The notes under the pieces: model-generated | The model's database searches: none | Seen by the model: the letters and a program-made list of their open reading frames with translations, nothing else | What the model was told of the DNA's origin: nothing | Program-made: the position numbers and the translations under genes | Shown: positions 54,955 through 63,542 of the stretch, piece after piece | Numbering within the stretch: the first letter of the stretch is position 1 | Layout of the letters: every line of letters starts with the position of its first letter | Assembly: GCA_948524275.1 (NCBI GenBank) | Contig: CAOSLI010000002.1 | Location: forward strand, 277,690-341,689 | DNA: 64,000 nucleotides | Direction of reading: 5' to 3' | Source of the DNA: an uncultured Clostridia bacterium | GTDB taxonomy: Bacteria > Bacillota > Clostridia > TANB77 > CAG-508

Positions 54955-54969
54955 AAAGGAGACCATATT

Positions 54970-55248
54970 ATGTCAGAAGAAGTAGTTAAATCAAGAATGT
55001 TAGAGGAATATGTTGAGTACTGGATGGATAAAGGTGCTTTAGAAGCAAGAGAAGAAAAAGAATATCAAAGATTAACAGAAGATATTGATAAGAAAAACCA
55101 AATGATACTTGATATGGCGTTGCCTTGGCAGAGAAAGGTCGTAGCAGAACTGATTGATGATATTAAAAGCATGGAAAATGCACGCTCGTCTATGGAAATG
55201 GATAGCGTGATAAAATTAATATATAACAGCAAAGAAGATAGAAAATAA
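54970..55248 (+). CDS. 92-residue helical protein of unknown function
   Basis: Not recognised. Acidic and helical: VKSRMLEEYVEYWMDKGALEA-type amphipathic start, then LPWQRKVVAELIDDIKSMENA. It has no signal, membrane or cysteine features. GAAAGGAG lies ~10 bases before the ATG. The three-repeat leader and own promoter precede it, and a strong terminator follows. Its regulation seems more elaborate than usual for such a small gene. Confidence 0.62.
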   Translation: MSEEVVKSRMLEEYVEYWMDKGALEAREEKEYQRLTEDIDKKNQMILDMALPWQRKVVAELIDDIKSMENARSSMEMDSVIKLIYNSKEDRK

Positions 55249-55264
55249 AATTAAAACAAAAGAA

Positions 55265-55297
55265 AACCCCGGAGCACTAGCGTGCTTCGGGGTTAAT
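55265..55297 (+). terminator. Terminator of the 92-residue gene
   Basis: AACCCCGGAGCAC, loop TAGC, GTGCTTCGGGGTT, AATT. Confidence 0.85.
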
Positions 55298-55316
55298 TAT
55301 GACTTTTTCATTAGCT

Positions 55317-55592
55317 TTAATGAGCTTCAGTCTGATTTCGGGGACACCACTTAGGTCTGCAAACAGTTATTGCTTCGTCCTCAGGGAGCTGAAGGGCTAT
55401 ATATTGGGATTTGCATCCACAGTGCACATTGCAAGTCTTACCAGCATTTTCGAAAAATAAGCTGATTGACGGACATGCGAAGCAGCGACTATTGGAGTCT
55501 CTTCTTGCTTGAGCAAGTGCCTGCTCTTTTCTTCTCTGAGTAGCTTGTGCTAGAGCCCTCTGAGCGCTCCGAACATCAATTGTAATTGTCAT
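55317..55592 (-). CDS. Small cysteine-rich protein, possibly metal-binding
   Basis: 91 residues, unrecognised. Basic Ala/Gln/Arg-rich helix (RALAQATQRRKEQALAQARR), then Cys pairs CFACP, CNVHCGC and CRPKWCP, enough ligands for one or two zinc ions. GC content and codons (including CGG) differ from neighbours. GGAGG stands 11 bases before the ATG. It is located between the 92-residue gene and the tRNA-Arg fragment. Confidence 0.55.
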   Translation of the reverse strand: MTITIDVRSAQRALAQATQRRKEQALAQARRDSNSRCFACPSISLFFENAGKTCNVHCGCKSQYIALQLPEDEAITVCRPKWCPRNQTEAH

Positions 55593-55781
55593 AATGAATT
55601 CCTCCTTGAATCTAATTATTTTCTTTAGGATTTTTTGTTTGTCGTTTTATTTTTGCCGAAACGACTGCGGTTTCTATATATTATAATACCATAATTTGCG
55701 AAAAAAGTCAATTTTTAATGAAAGGAAATGCTTTCCAAGTCGAAAATTGCAAAATAAAAACTCTCAAATTACTTGAGAGTT

Positions 55782-55826
<45 letters not shown>

Positions 55827-55986
55827 TTGGGTTTTGCTACAAAAAAGTTGATTTTCTTGAATATAGATTTTGTAAGGCTTATATGTTATAATTATTGATA
55901 CCCTAAGATTTAGTCCTCAGAATTAAAATTTTCAAAAATTTAAAATGATTTAAAATAAATTGAAAAAGATTATTATAAAGCTATTT

Positions 55987-56005
55987 TTGGGGGAATTTGG
56001 GGGCA
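55987..56005 (+). repeat. 19-base arm-type direct repeat, left copy
   Basis: TTGGGGGAATTTGGGGGCA, identical to 60466-60484. A related copy, TTGGGGGAATCTTGGGGGAA, lies at 56019-56038. Confidence 0.85.
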
Positions 56006-56266
56006 CGGAAATTTGTCCTTGGGGGAATCTTGGGGGAAGTTCCAAATGGATAGAAACAAGTGCTTTTATAAATGAAGTACTTGTTTTTTTATAAAAAATT
56101 AGATAATACAATTATAATAAAATTGAATTTTAAAAATTACTTATATATGTGTGAAATTTTACATAGAATAAGTAAAAATATGAACGGAAAAATAAAATTA
56201 GCAATCTGTGTCCCAACTATTGATTTTTTGTTTCAAGTGTGTTAGTATAATTTTGGAGGTGCCAAT

Positions 56267-57313
56267 ATGAAGAAAAAAAATTTAATAAATTTAATAAGAT
56301 ATCACGAAGAAAAGAACGAAGCTGCTTTTAGAACTGAAGCATTAGAAGTTGCAAAAGATTTTTATAATTTGGGAGATAATTTAATTGCAGATTATATTAT
56401 GGGATTATTGTCAGATGCAAATGTTTTTATTCCCCAAGGTGAAAAATATGATTTGAATTTTTTTCAAAAAATTGAAGTAGGAAATTCAAGATTACCGTTG
56501 CCCTCTGAAATTACAAAGGATATTTATGGAATAATAAATGCAGTTAACCATAATATTGGTATAAATAAATTTTTATTTGAAGGTCCTCCTGGAACAGGAA
56601 AGACAGAAAGTGTAAAGCAAGTAGCAAGAATATTATCAAGGGAGTTATATAGTGTTGATTTTAACTCTATTATAGATAGTAAAATGGGACAAACACAAAA
56701 AAATATGACAGAAGTTTTTTCAGAGATAAAAATGTTGCCAAATCCAGATAATGTAGTAATTTTATTTGATGAAATTGATGCTATTGCAATGGATAGAGTT
56801 AACTCTCGTGATATAAGAGAAATGGGAAGAGTAACATCAAGTATATTAAAAGAACTTGATAATTTAGATTCAAGAGTTATTTTTATTGCTACTACCAATC
56901 TTTATAAAAATTTAGATAAAGCATTAATAAGAAGATTTGATGCTGTTGTGCAATTTGACAGATATTCTAGAGAAGATTTATTAGATGTTTCAGAAGCAAT
57001 ATTAAATGAGTATTTACCAAGGTTTGAAAAAGCAGGAAGAGATATAAAATTATTTAGAAAAATAATGGATTTACTAACAAATATACCTTATCCTGGAGAG
57101 TTAAAGAATATTATTAGAACTTCATTAGCATTTAGTGAGCCAAATAGCGAATTTGATTATTTGAGAAGATTATACTCAGCAGTGCTTTTGCAAGAAAAAA
57201 TAAAGGAACTATCTATAAAGGAATTAAAAGATACAGGATTTACTATTCGAGATATAGAGAAGCTAACAGGTGTTCCTAAAAGTAATATTTCAAGATTGTT
57301 GAAGGAGGAATAA
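56267..57313 (+). CDS. AAA+ ATPase of an IetAS-like defence pair
   Basis: 348 residues. A ~95-residue N-terminal helical part, Walker A FEGPPGTGKTESVKQVA near 108, Walker B VVILFDEIDAIAMD near 167, sensor IFIATTN, arginine fingers in KALIRRFDAVV, and a C-terminal helix-turn-helix-like end (TIRDIEKLTGVPKSNISRLL). It is followed one base later by a subtilisin-type protease. An AAA ATPase paired with an S8 protease is the IetA-IetS architecture, first described as a plasmid stability locus and later reported as anti-phage. Here the ATPase likely restrains or directs the protease. GGAGG precedes the ATG. Confidence 0.8.
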   Translation: MKKKNLINLIRYHEEKNEAAFRTEALEVAKDFYNLGDNLIADYIMGLLSDANVFIPQGEKYDLNFFQKIEVGNSRLPLPSEITKDIYGIINAVNHNIGINKFLFEGPPGTGKTESVKQVARILSRELYSVDFNSIIDSKMGQTQKNMTEVFSEIKMLPNPDNVVILFDEIDAIAMDRVNSRDIREMGRVTSSILKELDNLDSRVIFIATTNLYKNLDKALIRRFDAVVQFDRYSREDLLDVSEAILNEYLPRFEKAGRDIKLFRKIMDLLTNIPYPGELKNIIRTSLAFSEPNSEFDYLRRLYSAVLLQEKIKELSIKELKDTGFTIRDIEKLTGVPKSNISRLLKEE

Positions 57314-57314
57314 G

Positions 57315-59567
57315 ATGAATAATATCCTAAAATTAAAAGGAACTTTTACTCAAAAGCCTAATTCTAGTAATTTTGGTCCACCTTCTTTACCAAAACAAAC
57401 AATAGTGAAAGTTGAAAAGGTAGAAAAATTAGGGAAAGACATAAATAAAATAAAACAATATTGGGAAGAAAAAAACAAATATGTTAAAGGAATATTTTTT
57501 AGTGCACATTATAAAGATATGGTACCTAAATCACGCCGAATTAATGCCTTTTTTAAAAATGATAGCATCGATATGAGCCAAAAAATTGTCGGTGCAAAAT
57601 TTTCAGAAGGTAAAACACATATCATAACATACTATGTTTCTAAGGATTCAATAAACAAGACTATAAATGAATTAAGTATAGTATGTCAAATATTAAAAGA
57701 AAAATTTCCTAATGGCATTAAAGATACGGATTTAACTGACATTGAAAAGCAAGTTAAATTTGATAAATATGATATTAGTAAGACTAAATTTATGCAATAT
57801 ATAGTAGATTCAAATAATGTTGAGAAATTTAATGTTGAGGAAAATTCAAAAGAATATAATGAAGATGCTATTGTATCTATTTATGAAACAGAAACAGATA
57901 TTATAGATTTAATGAAAGCTTTAGAAATAGATATAAAGCCTGAAAATATATTGCAAAACAATACAGTGTTATTAGGTAAAGAAGAAATAAATAAACTTAA
58001 TGAAAACGCCTCATATTTAATTGCAATGTCATTAGAAGATCTTTCTGAAATTCCAGCAGAAGAGAGGAAAGAAAAAAATGAGATTGTGCAAAATAGATAC
58101 ATTAAGGATCCAACAAATGAACCAATAATAGGTGTTATAGATAAACCATTCAATACAGGAGTATATTTTAGTAAGTGGGTAGAAAGTGAAAATGTTGGAA
58201 TTCCCGATGAGGGAATAACAAAAGCTGATTATTATCATGGAACAGGAGTATGTTCTATTATTGTTGATGGACATAGATTAAACCCTAATTTTGATGATGG
58301 ATGTGGTAATTTTCAAGTTAGACATTTTGGAGTTGCTTTAAGTACAAAATTTAGTTCTTTTAAAATAATGAAATCTATAGAGCAAATTATAGAAAAAAAT
58401 AGAGATATAAAAGTTTGGAATTTATCTTTGGGGTCAGATAAAGAAATAAATGAAAATTTTATTTCTCCAGAAGCAGCATTTTTCGATGAATTACAAACGA
58501 AGTATGACATCATTTTTGTTATAGCAGGAACTAATAAACCATTAAATGTTATAAAAAAGAATATGAAAATAGGCGCGCCAGCTGATTCTATAAATTCGTT
58601 AGTTGTAAACGCAGTTAACAAGTTAAATAAACCAACTTCATATGCCAGAAATGGTGAAGTATTATCTTTTTTTGTTAAACCTGATGTAAGTTGTTTTGGA
58701 GGAGATGTCGATGAAGATGTAGATGGATATATGAATATATGTGATGATGTAAACATAGAGCACTTAACAAAAGGAACATCATATTCTGCACCATGGATTG
58801 CAAGGAAATTAGCATATTTAATACATATATTAGGGTTTTCAAGAGAAGAAGCTAAAGCATTAATAATAGATTCATGTGAAGGATGGAATGATAAAGAAAA
58901 AGATATGAAATTGTTAGGACATGGTGTAGTTCCAACACATATAGATAAAATAATAAAAACAAGTAATGATGAAATAAAATTCGTTATTTCAGATGTTTCT
59001 GAAAAGTATGATACTTATAATTATCAATTACCAATACCATTAGACAAAGAAAAATATCCATTTGTTGTAAAAGCAACAATGTGCTATTTTCCAAAATGTA
59101 CAAGAAATCAAGGTGTGGACTATACAAATACAGAATTTGAATTAAAACTAGGAAGATTAAAGTTTAATCCTAAAACAAATGAATATACAATTATAGGAAT
59201 AAATAATGATGTTCAAGATATTGAAGGCAGTTATACAAAAGAGATAGAAGCAAGAAATGAATTTAGAAAATGGGATAATACAAAATGCATAAAAGAAAAA
59301 TTTAGCCAAAGGTCAAGAGATAAAAAAATGTATGATAATCCATTGTGGGGAATTAGTGTAAAAACTAAAAATAGAGTAAATCAAGAAGATGGAAAAAACA
59401 TAAGATTTGGTATAGTTATTACTCTTAAAGAGATACATGGAAAGAATAGAATTAATGAATTTATACATCAATGTTCATTCCATCAATGGTTTGTCGAAGA
59501 AGTTGAGATTCAAAACAAAATTGATATTTACAATATATCAGAAGAAGATATTCATTTTGATGAATAG
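57315..59567 (+). CDS. S8 subtilisin-like protease of an IetAS-like defence pair
   Basis: 750 residues, no signal peptide, so intracellular. N-terminal ~250-residue non-catalytic domain (FFSAHYKDMVPKSRRINAFF). Catalytic Asp in GVIDKPFNTG near 275, His in YYHGTGVCSIIVDGH near 307, Ser in KGTSYSAPWIARKLA near 488, with the oxyanion Asn in FVIAGTN. The C-terminal ~250 residues are strand-rich. It starts one base after the ATPase stop. A cytosolic protease paired with an AAA ATPase fits an abortive or targeted proteolysis defence role. The target is unknown. Confidence 0.83.
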   Translation: MNNILKLKGTFTQKPNSSNFGPPSLPKQTIVKVEKVEKLGKDINKIKQYWEEKNKYVKGIFFSAHYKDMVPKSRRINAFFKNDSIDMSQKIVGAKFSEGKTHIITYYVSKDSINKTINELSIVCQILKEKFPNGIKDTDLTDIEKQVKFDKYDISKTKFMQYIVDSNNVEKFNVEENSKEYNEDAIVSIYETETDIIDLMKALEIDIKPENILQNNTVLLGKEEINKLNENASYLIAMSLEDLSEIPAEERKEKNEIVQNRYIKDPTNEPIIGVIDKPFNTGVYFSKWVESENVGIPDEGITKADYYHGTGVCSIIVDGHRLNPNFDDGCGNFQVRHFGVALSTKFSSFKIMKSIEQIIEKNRDIKVWNLSLGSDKEINENFISPEAAFFDELQTKYDIIFVIAGTNKPLNVIKKNMKIGAPADSINSLVVNAVNKLNKPTSYARNGEVLSFFVKPDVSCFGGDVDEDVDGYMNICDDVNIEHLTKGTSYSAPWIARKLAYLIHILGFSREEAKALIIDSCEGWNDKEKDMKLLGHGVVPTHIDKIIKTSNDEIKFVISDVSEKYDTYNYQLPIPLDKEKYPFVVKATMCYFPKCTRNQGVDYTNTEFELKLGRLKFNPKTNEYTIIGINNDVQDIEGSYTKEIEARNEFRKWDNTKCIKEKFSQRSRDKKMYDNPLWGISVKTKNRVNQEDGKNIRFGIVITLKEIHGKNRINEFIHQCSFHQWFVEEVEIQNKIDIYNISEEDIHFDE

Positions 59568-59607
59568 AATTGACTTTTAAGAGTTCGTCATTAAAGAAAC
59601 CAAAAAA

Positions 59608-59631
59608 GAGAGCCATATTAAATATAGCTCA
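59608..59631 (+). terminator. Weak hairpin after the protease gene
   Basis: AGCCATATT and AATATAGCT with one mismatch, followed by an A-rich stretch. It may end the defence operon only partly. Confidence 0.35.
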
Positions 59632-59744
59632 TAATAAAAATGTATAAAACTTGAAGCATCTTATACATTCTTATTATAATAGAAACAATTTAATTTGTAA
59701 ATAGCTGTATGTTAATAATCTTGAGTTCTTAGAAAGGAATAAGT

Positions 59745-59873
59745 ATGGCAAATAAAATTAGAACTTCAAAAAATGTTGCTCAAAAAGCAAGTAGACAATT
59801 AAGAAGTAAAACAACTTCTAAAATTCAGAAGTCTGTTGCAGGAAGTGCTTTAAGAAATAGAGCAAAAAAATAA
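59745..59873 (+). CDS. 42-residue very basic protein
   Basis: MANKIRTSKNVAQKASRQLR start, continuing with SKTTSKIQKSVAGSALRNRA. It has ~13 Lys/Arg and no acidic residue. It resembles small histone-like or nucleic-acid-binding tails. AGAAAGGAAT lies just before the ATG, and a YDYG-repeat gene begins 19 bases after its stop. Function unknown. The pair lies inside the defence element. Confidence 0.6.
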   Translation: MANKIRTSKNVAQKASRQLRSKTTSKIQKSVAGSALRNRAKK

Positions 59874-59892
59874 AAAAAGGTAGGTACAAAAA

Positions 59893-60255
59893 ATGAACAA
59901 AGAAACTAGAGCAACGATTGCTTACATAGCAGGAAATCTTATATCCAATAAACAAAGTTCTTCTATATATGATTATGGACAAGCAAAATATATTAATATA
60001 TCAGGAGAAATTAATGAAAAAAATATAAATGTATATAACTATGATAAAGGTTGTCATTATTCTGGAAGCGGAAATGGTTTAAATTATAGCATTTATAATT
60101 ATGGAGATGGAGCACATATTAATTTATCAATTTCAAAAAAACAAATTAATGGATATGATTATGATACAGGGTTTCATTTTAGTGGAAATATAGATAACAA
60201 TTCTATATCTATATATGATTATGAAACTAGTTCTTATTATAATTATAGCATTTAA
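59893..60255 (+). CDS. 120-residue repeat protein with Y-D/N-Y-G/D units
   Basis: Not recognised. Five repeats of ~22 residues centre on SIYDYGQAKYINISG, NVYNYDKGCHYSGSG, SIYNYGDGAHINLSI, NGYDYDTGFHFSGNI and SIYDYETSSYYNYSI. The alternation suggests a small beta-solenoid. The first ~20 residues form a helix (KETRATIAYIAGNLI). It is cytosolic by prediction and presumably co-transcribed with the 42-residue gene. An accessory or unrelated cargo of the element. Confidence 0.62.
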   Translation: MNKETRATIAYIAGNLISNKQSSSIYDYGQAKYINISGEINEKNINVYNYDKGCHYSGSGNGLNYSIYNYGDGAHINLSISKKQINGYDYDTGFHFSGNIDNNSISIYDYETSSYYNYSI

Positions 60256-60336
60256 AAAACATCCAACTTGTCAATATTTCTGACAGGTTGGAAATATTTT
60301 TACAAAACAAAAAACTCCCAAGTTGGCTTGAGAGTA

Positions 60337-60413
60337 TGGTGCGCCTGGAGGGACTCGAACCCCCGATCTCAGCGTTCGTAGCGCTACATTCTATCCAGCT
60401 AAACTACAGGCGC
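60337..60413 (-). tRNA. tRNA-Arg (ACG), intact copy inside the element
   Basis: Minus strand: acceptor GCGCCTG with CAGGCGC, anticodon stem TAGCG/CGCTG with loop CTACGAA giving ACG, T arm GGGGGTTCGAGTCCCTC, CCA encoded. It can replace the neighbouring split tRNA-Arg with the same anticodon. ACG (inosine) reads CGT, CGC and CGA but not CGG. A terminator-like stem lies just downstream at 60312-60335. Confidence 0.95.
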
Positions 60414-60465
60414 ATATTTATTTTTTATAAAATTTATTAGAAAAAATCGAACCTCCACATATTTC

Positions 60466-60484
60466 TTGGGGGAATTTGGGGGCA
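60466..60484 (+). repeat. 19-base arm-type direct repeat, right copy
   Basis: TTGGGGGAATTTGGGGGCA, identical to the left copy 4.5 kb away. Confidence 0.85.
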
Positions 60485-60549
60485 ATTTTCTCAAAACAGT
60501 CACCACCCAATCCTTTTGTATCAAGCACTTTATCTATATTGCATTCAAG

Positions 60550-60589
60550 GTTCGTAGCCTTGCATTCTATCCAACTAAACTACAGGTGC
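60550..60589 (-). pseudogene. tRNA-Arg 5' half (split tRNA, element right end)
   Basis: Minus strand: GCACCTG acceptor, D arm TAGTTTAGTTGGATAGAA, then CAAGG and CTACGAAC. After the anticodon loop the sequence no longer fits a tRNA. Its missing 3' half is at 55782-55826. Confidence 0.85.
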
Positions 60590-60759
60590 ATATTAACTAA
60601 TAACTATTATACATGCTTTTTATTAAAAATTCAAGGCATATGATAAAACTTATTATTTGAATTATATAAAATAAAAAATATAAATATATTGCAAAATGAT
60701 AAAAAAATTTATATAATAGAAAATGACTTAAATAAAATAAAAAGGGAAGGGAAAACAAA

Positions 60760-62079
60760 ATGGAAGAAAAAGAAGTAATTAACAAAAACGAAACAAAAGC
60801 CAAAGGAAGCTATTTAGCAGGAATAGCAGGAGCAATTATAGGAGGAGCTATAGGAGCCATACCATGGATATTAGTTTATATTTATGGAAACATGTTGCTA
60901 TCATTGCTAGCAGTATTGATTGCTGCAGGGGAATTTTATGGGTACAAATTATTAAAAGGCAAGATGACAAAACTAACACCTGCAATAATTATGATAATAG
61001 CTATACTAATAGTATCAGCTGCAACACTAGTAGTAATACCAGCAATTAGCCTAGGAAATGAAGGAATTAATGTTAACGTAAACACAATAAAAGCATTGTA
61101 CCAAGATAAAGCTTTTATAGGCGGAATTACACATGACTTTGCAATATCAGTTGTATTTACTATATTAGGAGCAAGCATAATCACAGCAAATGTAAAAAGA
61201 TCAATACAAAATTCAGTTGATGGAGAAATAGACTTAAGTAATGAAGATGAAATAGCAAAGGTTAAGAAAGATTCAATTGAGAAAATAAAACCAATATTTG
61301 AAAAATTTAATAGTCTAGATAAGGATCATGGAATTACAAAAGACGAATTATTTGCAGAATTTGATAACAAAGATGATTTAAAAATAGCATTTAATTATTT
61401 AAAATCATTTGGAATAGTAAAAACATCAAAGGGAAAACTATATTATTCAGTAGAAAATGAAGAAAAACAGACTAAACCAAAAGATAATAAAATGTCTAAA
61501 AGAATTGCAGTAGTAGTTGCCTTAATAGCAGTAGCAGCAGTTGTTGTAATGGCATGTACAAAGATGGCTACAGGAAATAAAACAAAAGAAATTTCAGATG
61601 GAAAAGTAAGCTTTAAAATAAGTGAATCATGGACATCATATACAAATTCATATGTTGATGGTTGGAATTATTATAGATATATAAACACAGTTCCACCACT
61701 AGAAACAAATAAAATAAAACCAAGTACTACAAGCTATGACAAATATCCTGCATATTTAAATATAAGCAATTATGAAGTTGATACAACTAAGTTGTCAAAA
61801 ATAGAAGATGTACAATCAAGCATGAAAGATTATATAGACACATTAGAAACAAAGCCAGATGCTCACGAAGAAACCATATCAAAGACAAAGAATGGATATG
61901 ATATGTTAACAATGAGAATGTATTTTAAAGAAGGCCCAGAACAAATTGAATACTTATTCTATGTATTAAATGGAGAAAGCATGGTTTGCGTTGATACATA
62001 TAGCTTTAACATGGATGATGAAAAAGAAATAAAGAAAAATGCAGAAAAAATAATTGATTCATTAAAATGGCAAGAATAA
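60760..62079 (+). CDS. Membrane protein with C-terminal PsbP/DUF1795-like domain
   Basis: 439 residues. Four N-terminal hydrophobic segments (~20-150) carry GAIIGGAIGAIPW, a region resembling yip1- or DUF-type bundle proteins. An acidic cytosolic stretch (~155-240) with EF-like DKDHGITKDE follows, then a fifth helix (IAVVVALIAVAAVVVMAC) and a ~170-residue outer domain (GKVSFKISESWT to EKIIDSLKW) like PsbP/DUF1795. Function unknown. GGGAAGGG lies upstream of the ATG. The next gene starts 65 bases later. Confidence 0.68.
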   Translation: MEEKEVINKNETKAKGSYLAGIAGAIIGGAIGAIPWILVYIYGNMLLSLLAVLIAAGEFYGYKLLKGKMTKLTPAIIMIIAILIVSAATLVVIPAISLGNEGINVNVNTIKALYQDKAFIGGITHDFAISVVFTILGASIITANVKRSIQNSVDGEIDLSNEDEIAKVKKDSIEKIKPIFEKFNSLDKDHGITKDELFAEFDNKDDLKIAFNYLKSFGIVKTSKGKLYYSVENEEKQTKPKDNKMSKRIAVVVALIAVAAVVVMACTKMATGNKTKEISDGKVSFKISESWTSYTNSYVDGWNYYRYINTVPPLETNKIKPSTTSYDKYPAYLNISNYEVDTTKLSKIEDVQSSMKDYIDTLETKPDAHEETISKTKNGYDMLTMRMYFKEGPEQIEYLFYVLNGESMVCVDTYSFNMDDEKEIKKNAEKIIDSLKWQE

Positions 62080-62144
62080 AAATAATATAAAAAGCAAAAA
62101 ATAAACAAAAATATACATTCTAAGAGATTGGGCTTGGAGGAAAT

Positions 62145-63275
62145 ATGAAAGAAGGAAGCGAAGACAAGACCTTCGTAAATAAAGAAGATTTGCAAACTAA
62201 GCCAGTGCCAGAGATGAAACATACAAATAAAAAGGTTATAATATTTGACATTGTATTCATTATAGCAATATTTGTTGGAATATTTATATACATGATGAAT
62301 ACTGATGGAGCAGAAAATATTGGAGAATTAATACGTACTGCAGACTATAGATGGGTTTTGGCTGGCATAGTGTGTTTGATTGTAATGTGGCTAGCAGAAG
62401 CAGTATCATTACACATACCTGTGAAAAGATTATATCCTACACAGAAATTTACAAACTCAATTAAAATAACAATGATAGGACAATTATTTAATAATGTAAC
62501 ACCTTTTTTCACAGGTGGTCAAATAATGCAAACATATGAAATGAATCAATCAGGAAAAAGAACAAGCGATTCATTATCAATATTAACGATGAAATTTTTA
62601 ACACAGCAAGTGTCAATGATAGTATTTACAATATTGATTTTACTAACACAATTTAATTATTTTAGAGAATTATTTAAAAACTATATGGCGATTGGAATAA
62701 TAGGGATTTCTATGAATATTGTTCTACTTATAATGCTTGTTGCACTTGGAACAAATAAGAATTTTGTTATGAAAATAGCTAAACCTATTATTAAAGGAAT
62801 TGCAAAAATAAAAATAGGAAAAATAAGATTTATTAAAAATCCAGAAGCAAAAATTGAAAAGTTTGAAAAAAGTGTAATGAATTACAGTGAACAATTTAAG
62901 TTAATGAGAGAACACAAAGGGATGGTATTAAATATGTTTTTGGCAGGTATCGTGCAAACAGCGGCTTACTATGCAATAACATATACCGTATATAAAACTT
63001 TTGGAAACTCAGGAACAAATTACTTACAAATAGTTACACTACAAACATTCTTAATGCTTCTAATAACATTTATTCCAACACCAGGTTCTGGACTGGGAGC
63101 AGAAGGAGGATTCTTACTAATATTTGGACCTATATTTAGAGAGGGAACAATCAATTTATCAATATTAGTTTGGAGAATATATACATTTTATTTACCAATA
63201 CTAATTGGTGCACTATTTATGGCTCCAGTAAGAAGAGCAATAACTAAGAGAAGAGAAGAAGCAAAAAAAGCATAA
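62145..63275 (+). CDS. Flippase-like LPG synthase transmembrane-domain protein (UPF0104/AglD2)
   Basis: 376 residues, about eight membrane helices. Family landmarks: LFNNVTPFFTGGQIMQTYEM in the first conserved loop and ITFIPTPGSGLGAEGGFLL near residue 315. These match the lysylphosphatidylglycerol synthase transmembrane or YbhN family, thought to flip lipids. The soluble aminoacyl-transferase domain of MprF is missing. GGAGG precedes the ATG. A terminator follows. Confidence 0.87.
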   Translation: MKEGSEDKTFVNKEDLQTKPVPEMKHTNKKVIIFDIVFIIAIFVGIFIYMMNTDGAENIGELIRTADYRWVLAGIVCLIVMWLAEAVSLHIPVKRLYPTQKFTNSIKITMIGQLFNNVTPFFTGGQIMQTYEMNQSGKRTSDSLSILTMKFLTQQVSMIVFTILILLTQFNYFRELFKNYMAIGIIGISMNIVLLIMLVALGTNKNFVMKIAKPIIKGIAKIKIGKIRFIKNPEAKIEKFEKSVMNYSEQFKLMREHKGMVLNMFLAGIVQTAAYYAITYTVYKTFGNSGTNYLQIVTLQTFLMLLITFIPTPGSGLGAEGGFLLIFGPIFREGTINLSILVWRIYTFYLPILIGALFMAPVRRAITKRREEAKKA

Positions 63276-63280
63276 ATCAA

Positions 63281-63311
63281 AAAGAAGGTTTGTAACTGCA
63301 AACCTTCTTTT
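63281..63311 (+). terminator. Terminator of the flippase-like gene
   Basis: AAAGAAGGTTTG, six-base loop, CAAACCTTCTTTT. Confidence 0.88.
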
Positions 63312-63364
63312 GGAAATATAAATAGTGTGAGATATTAAAATTTTAAGTTTTTTAGGGAAAGTTA

Positions 63365-63393
63365 TTGATTTTATAAAATATTTATGTTATAGT
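63365..63393 (+). promoter_or_regulatory. Promoter of tRNA-Pro
   Basis: TTGATT (63365-63370), 17 bases, TATAGT (63388-63393), 27 bases before the tRNA. Confidence 0.7.
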
Positions 63394-63419
63394 ATATAAG
63401 TGGATTGAATAATTATTAT

Positions 63420-63495
63420 CGAGGTGTAGCGCAGTTGGTAGCGCGCGTGGTTTGGGACCATGAGGTCGCAGGTTCGATCCCTGTCACCTCGACCA
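63420..63495 (+). tRNA. tRNA-Pro (TGG)
   Basis: Acceptor CGAGGTG with CACCTCG, anticodon stem CGTGG/CCATG with loop TTTGGGA giving TGG, T arm GCAGGTTCGATCCCTGT, CCA encoded. Confidence 0.96.
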
Positions 63496-63506
63496 TATGA
63501 AACTGC

Positions 63507-63542
63507 AAAAGTGTTGAAAGAAATAGCTTTCAACACTTTTTA
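63507..63542 (+). terminator. Terminator of tRNA-Pro
   Basis: AAAAGTGTTGAAAG, six-base loop, CTTTCAACACTTTTT. Confidence 0.88.

Larger units (their letters stand above)
60414..60759. other. Non-coding right end of the element and flank
   Basis: It contains the 19-base repeat (60466-60484) and the tRNA-Arg 5' half (60550-60589). After that is only AT-rich sequence leading to the 439-residue gene. I see no gene. Confidence 0.6.
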
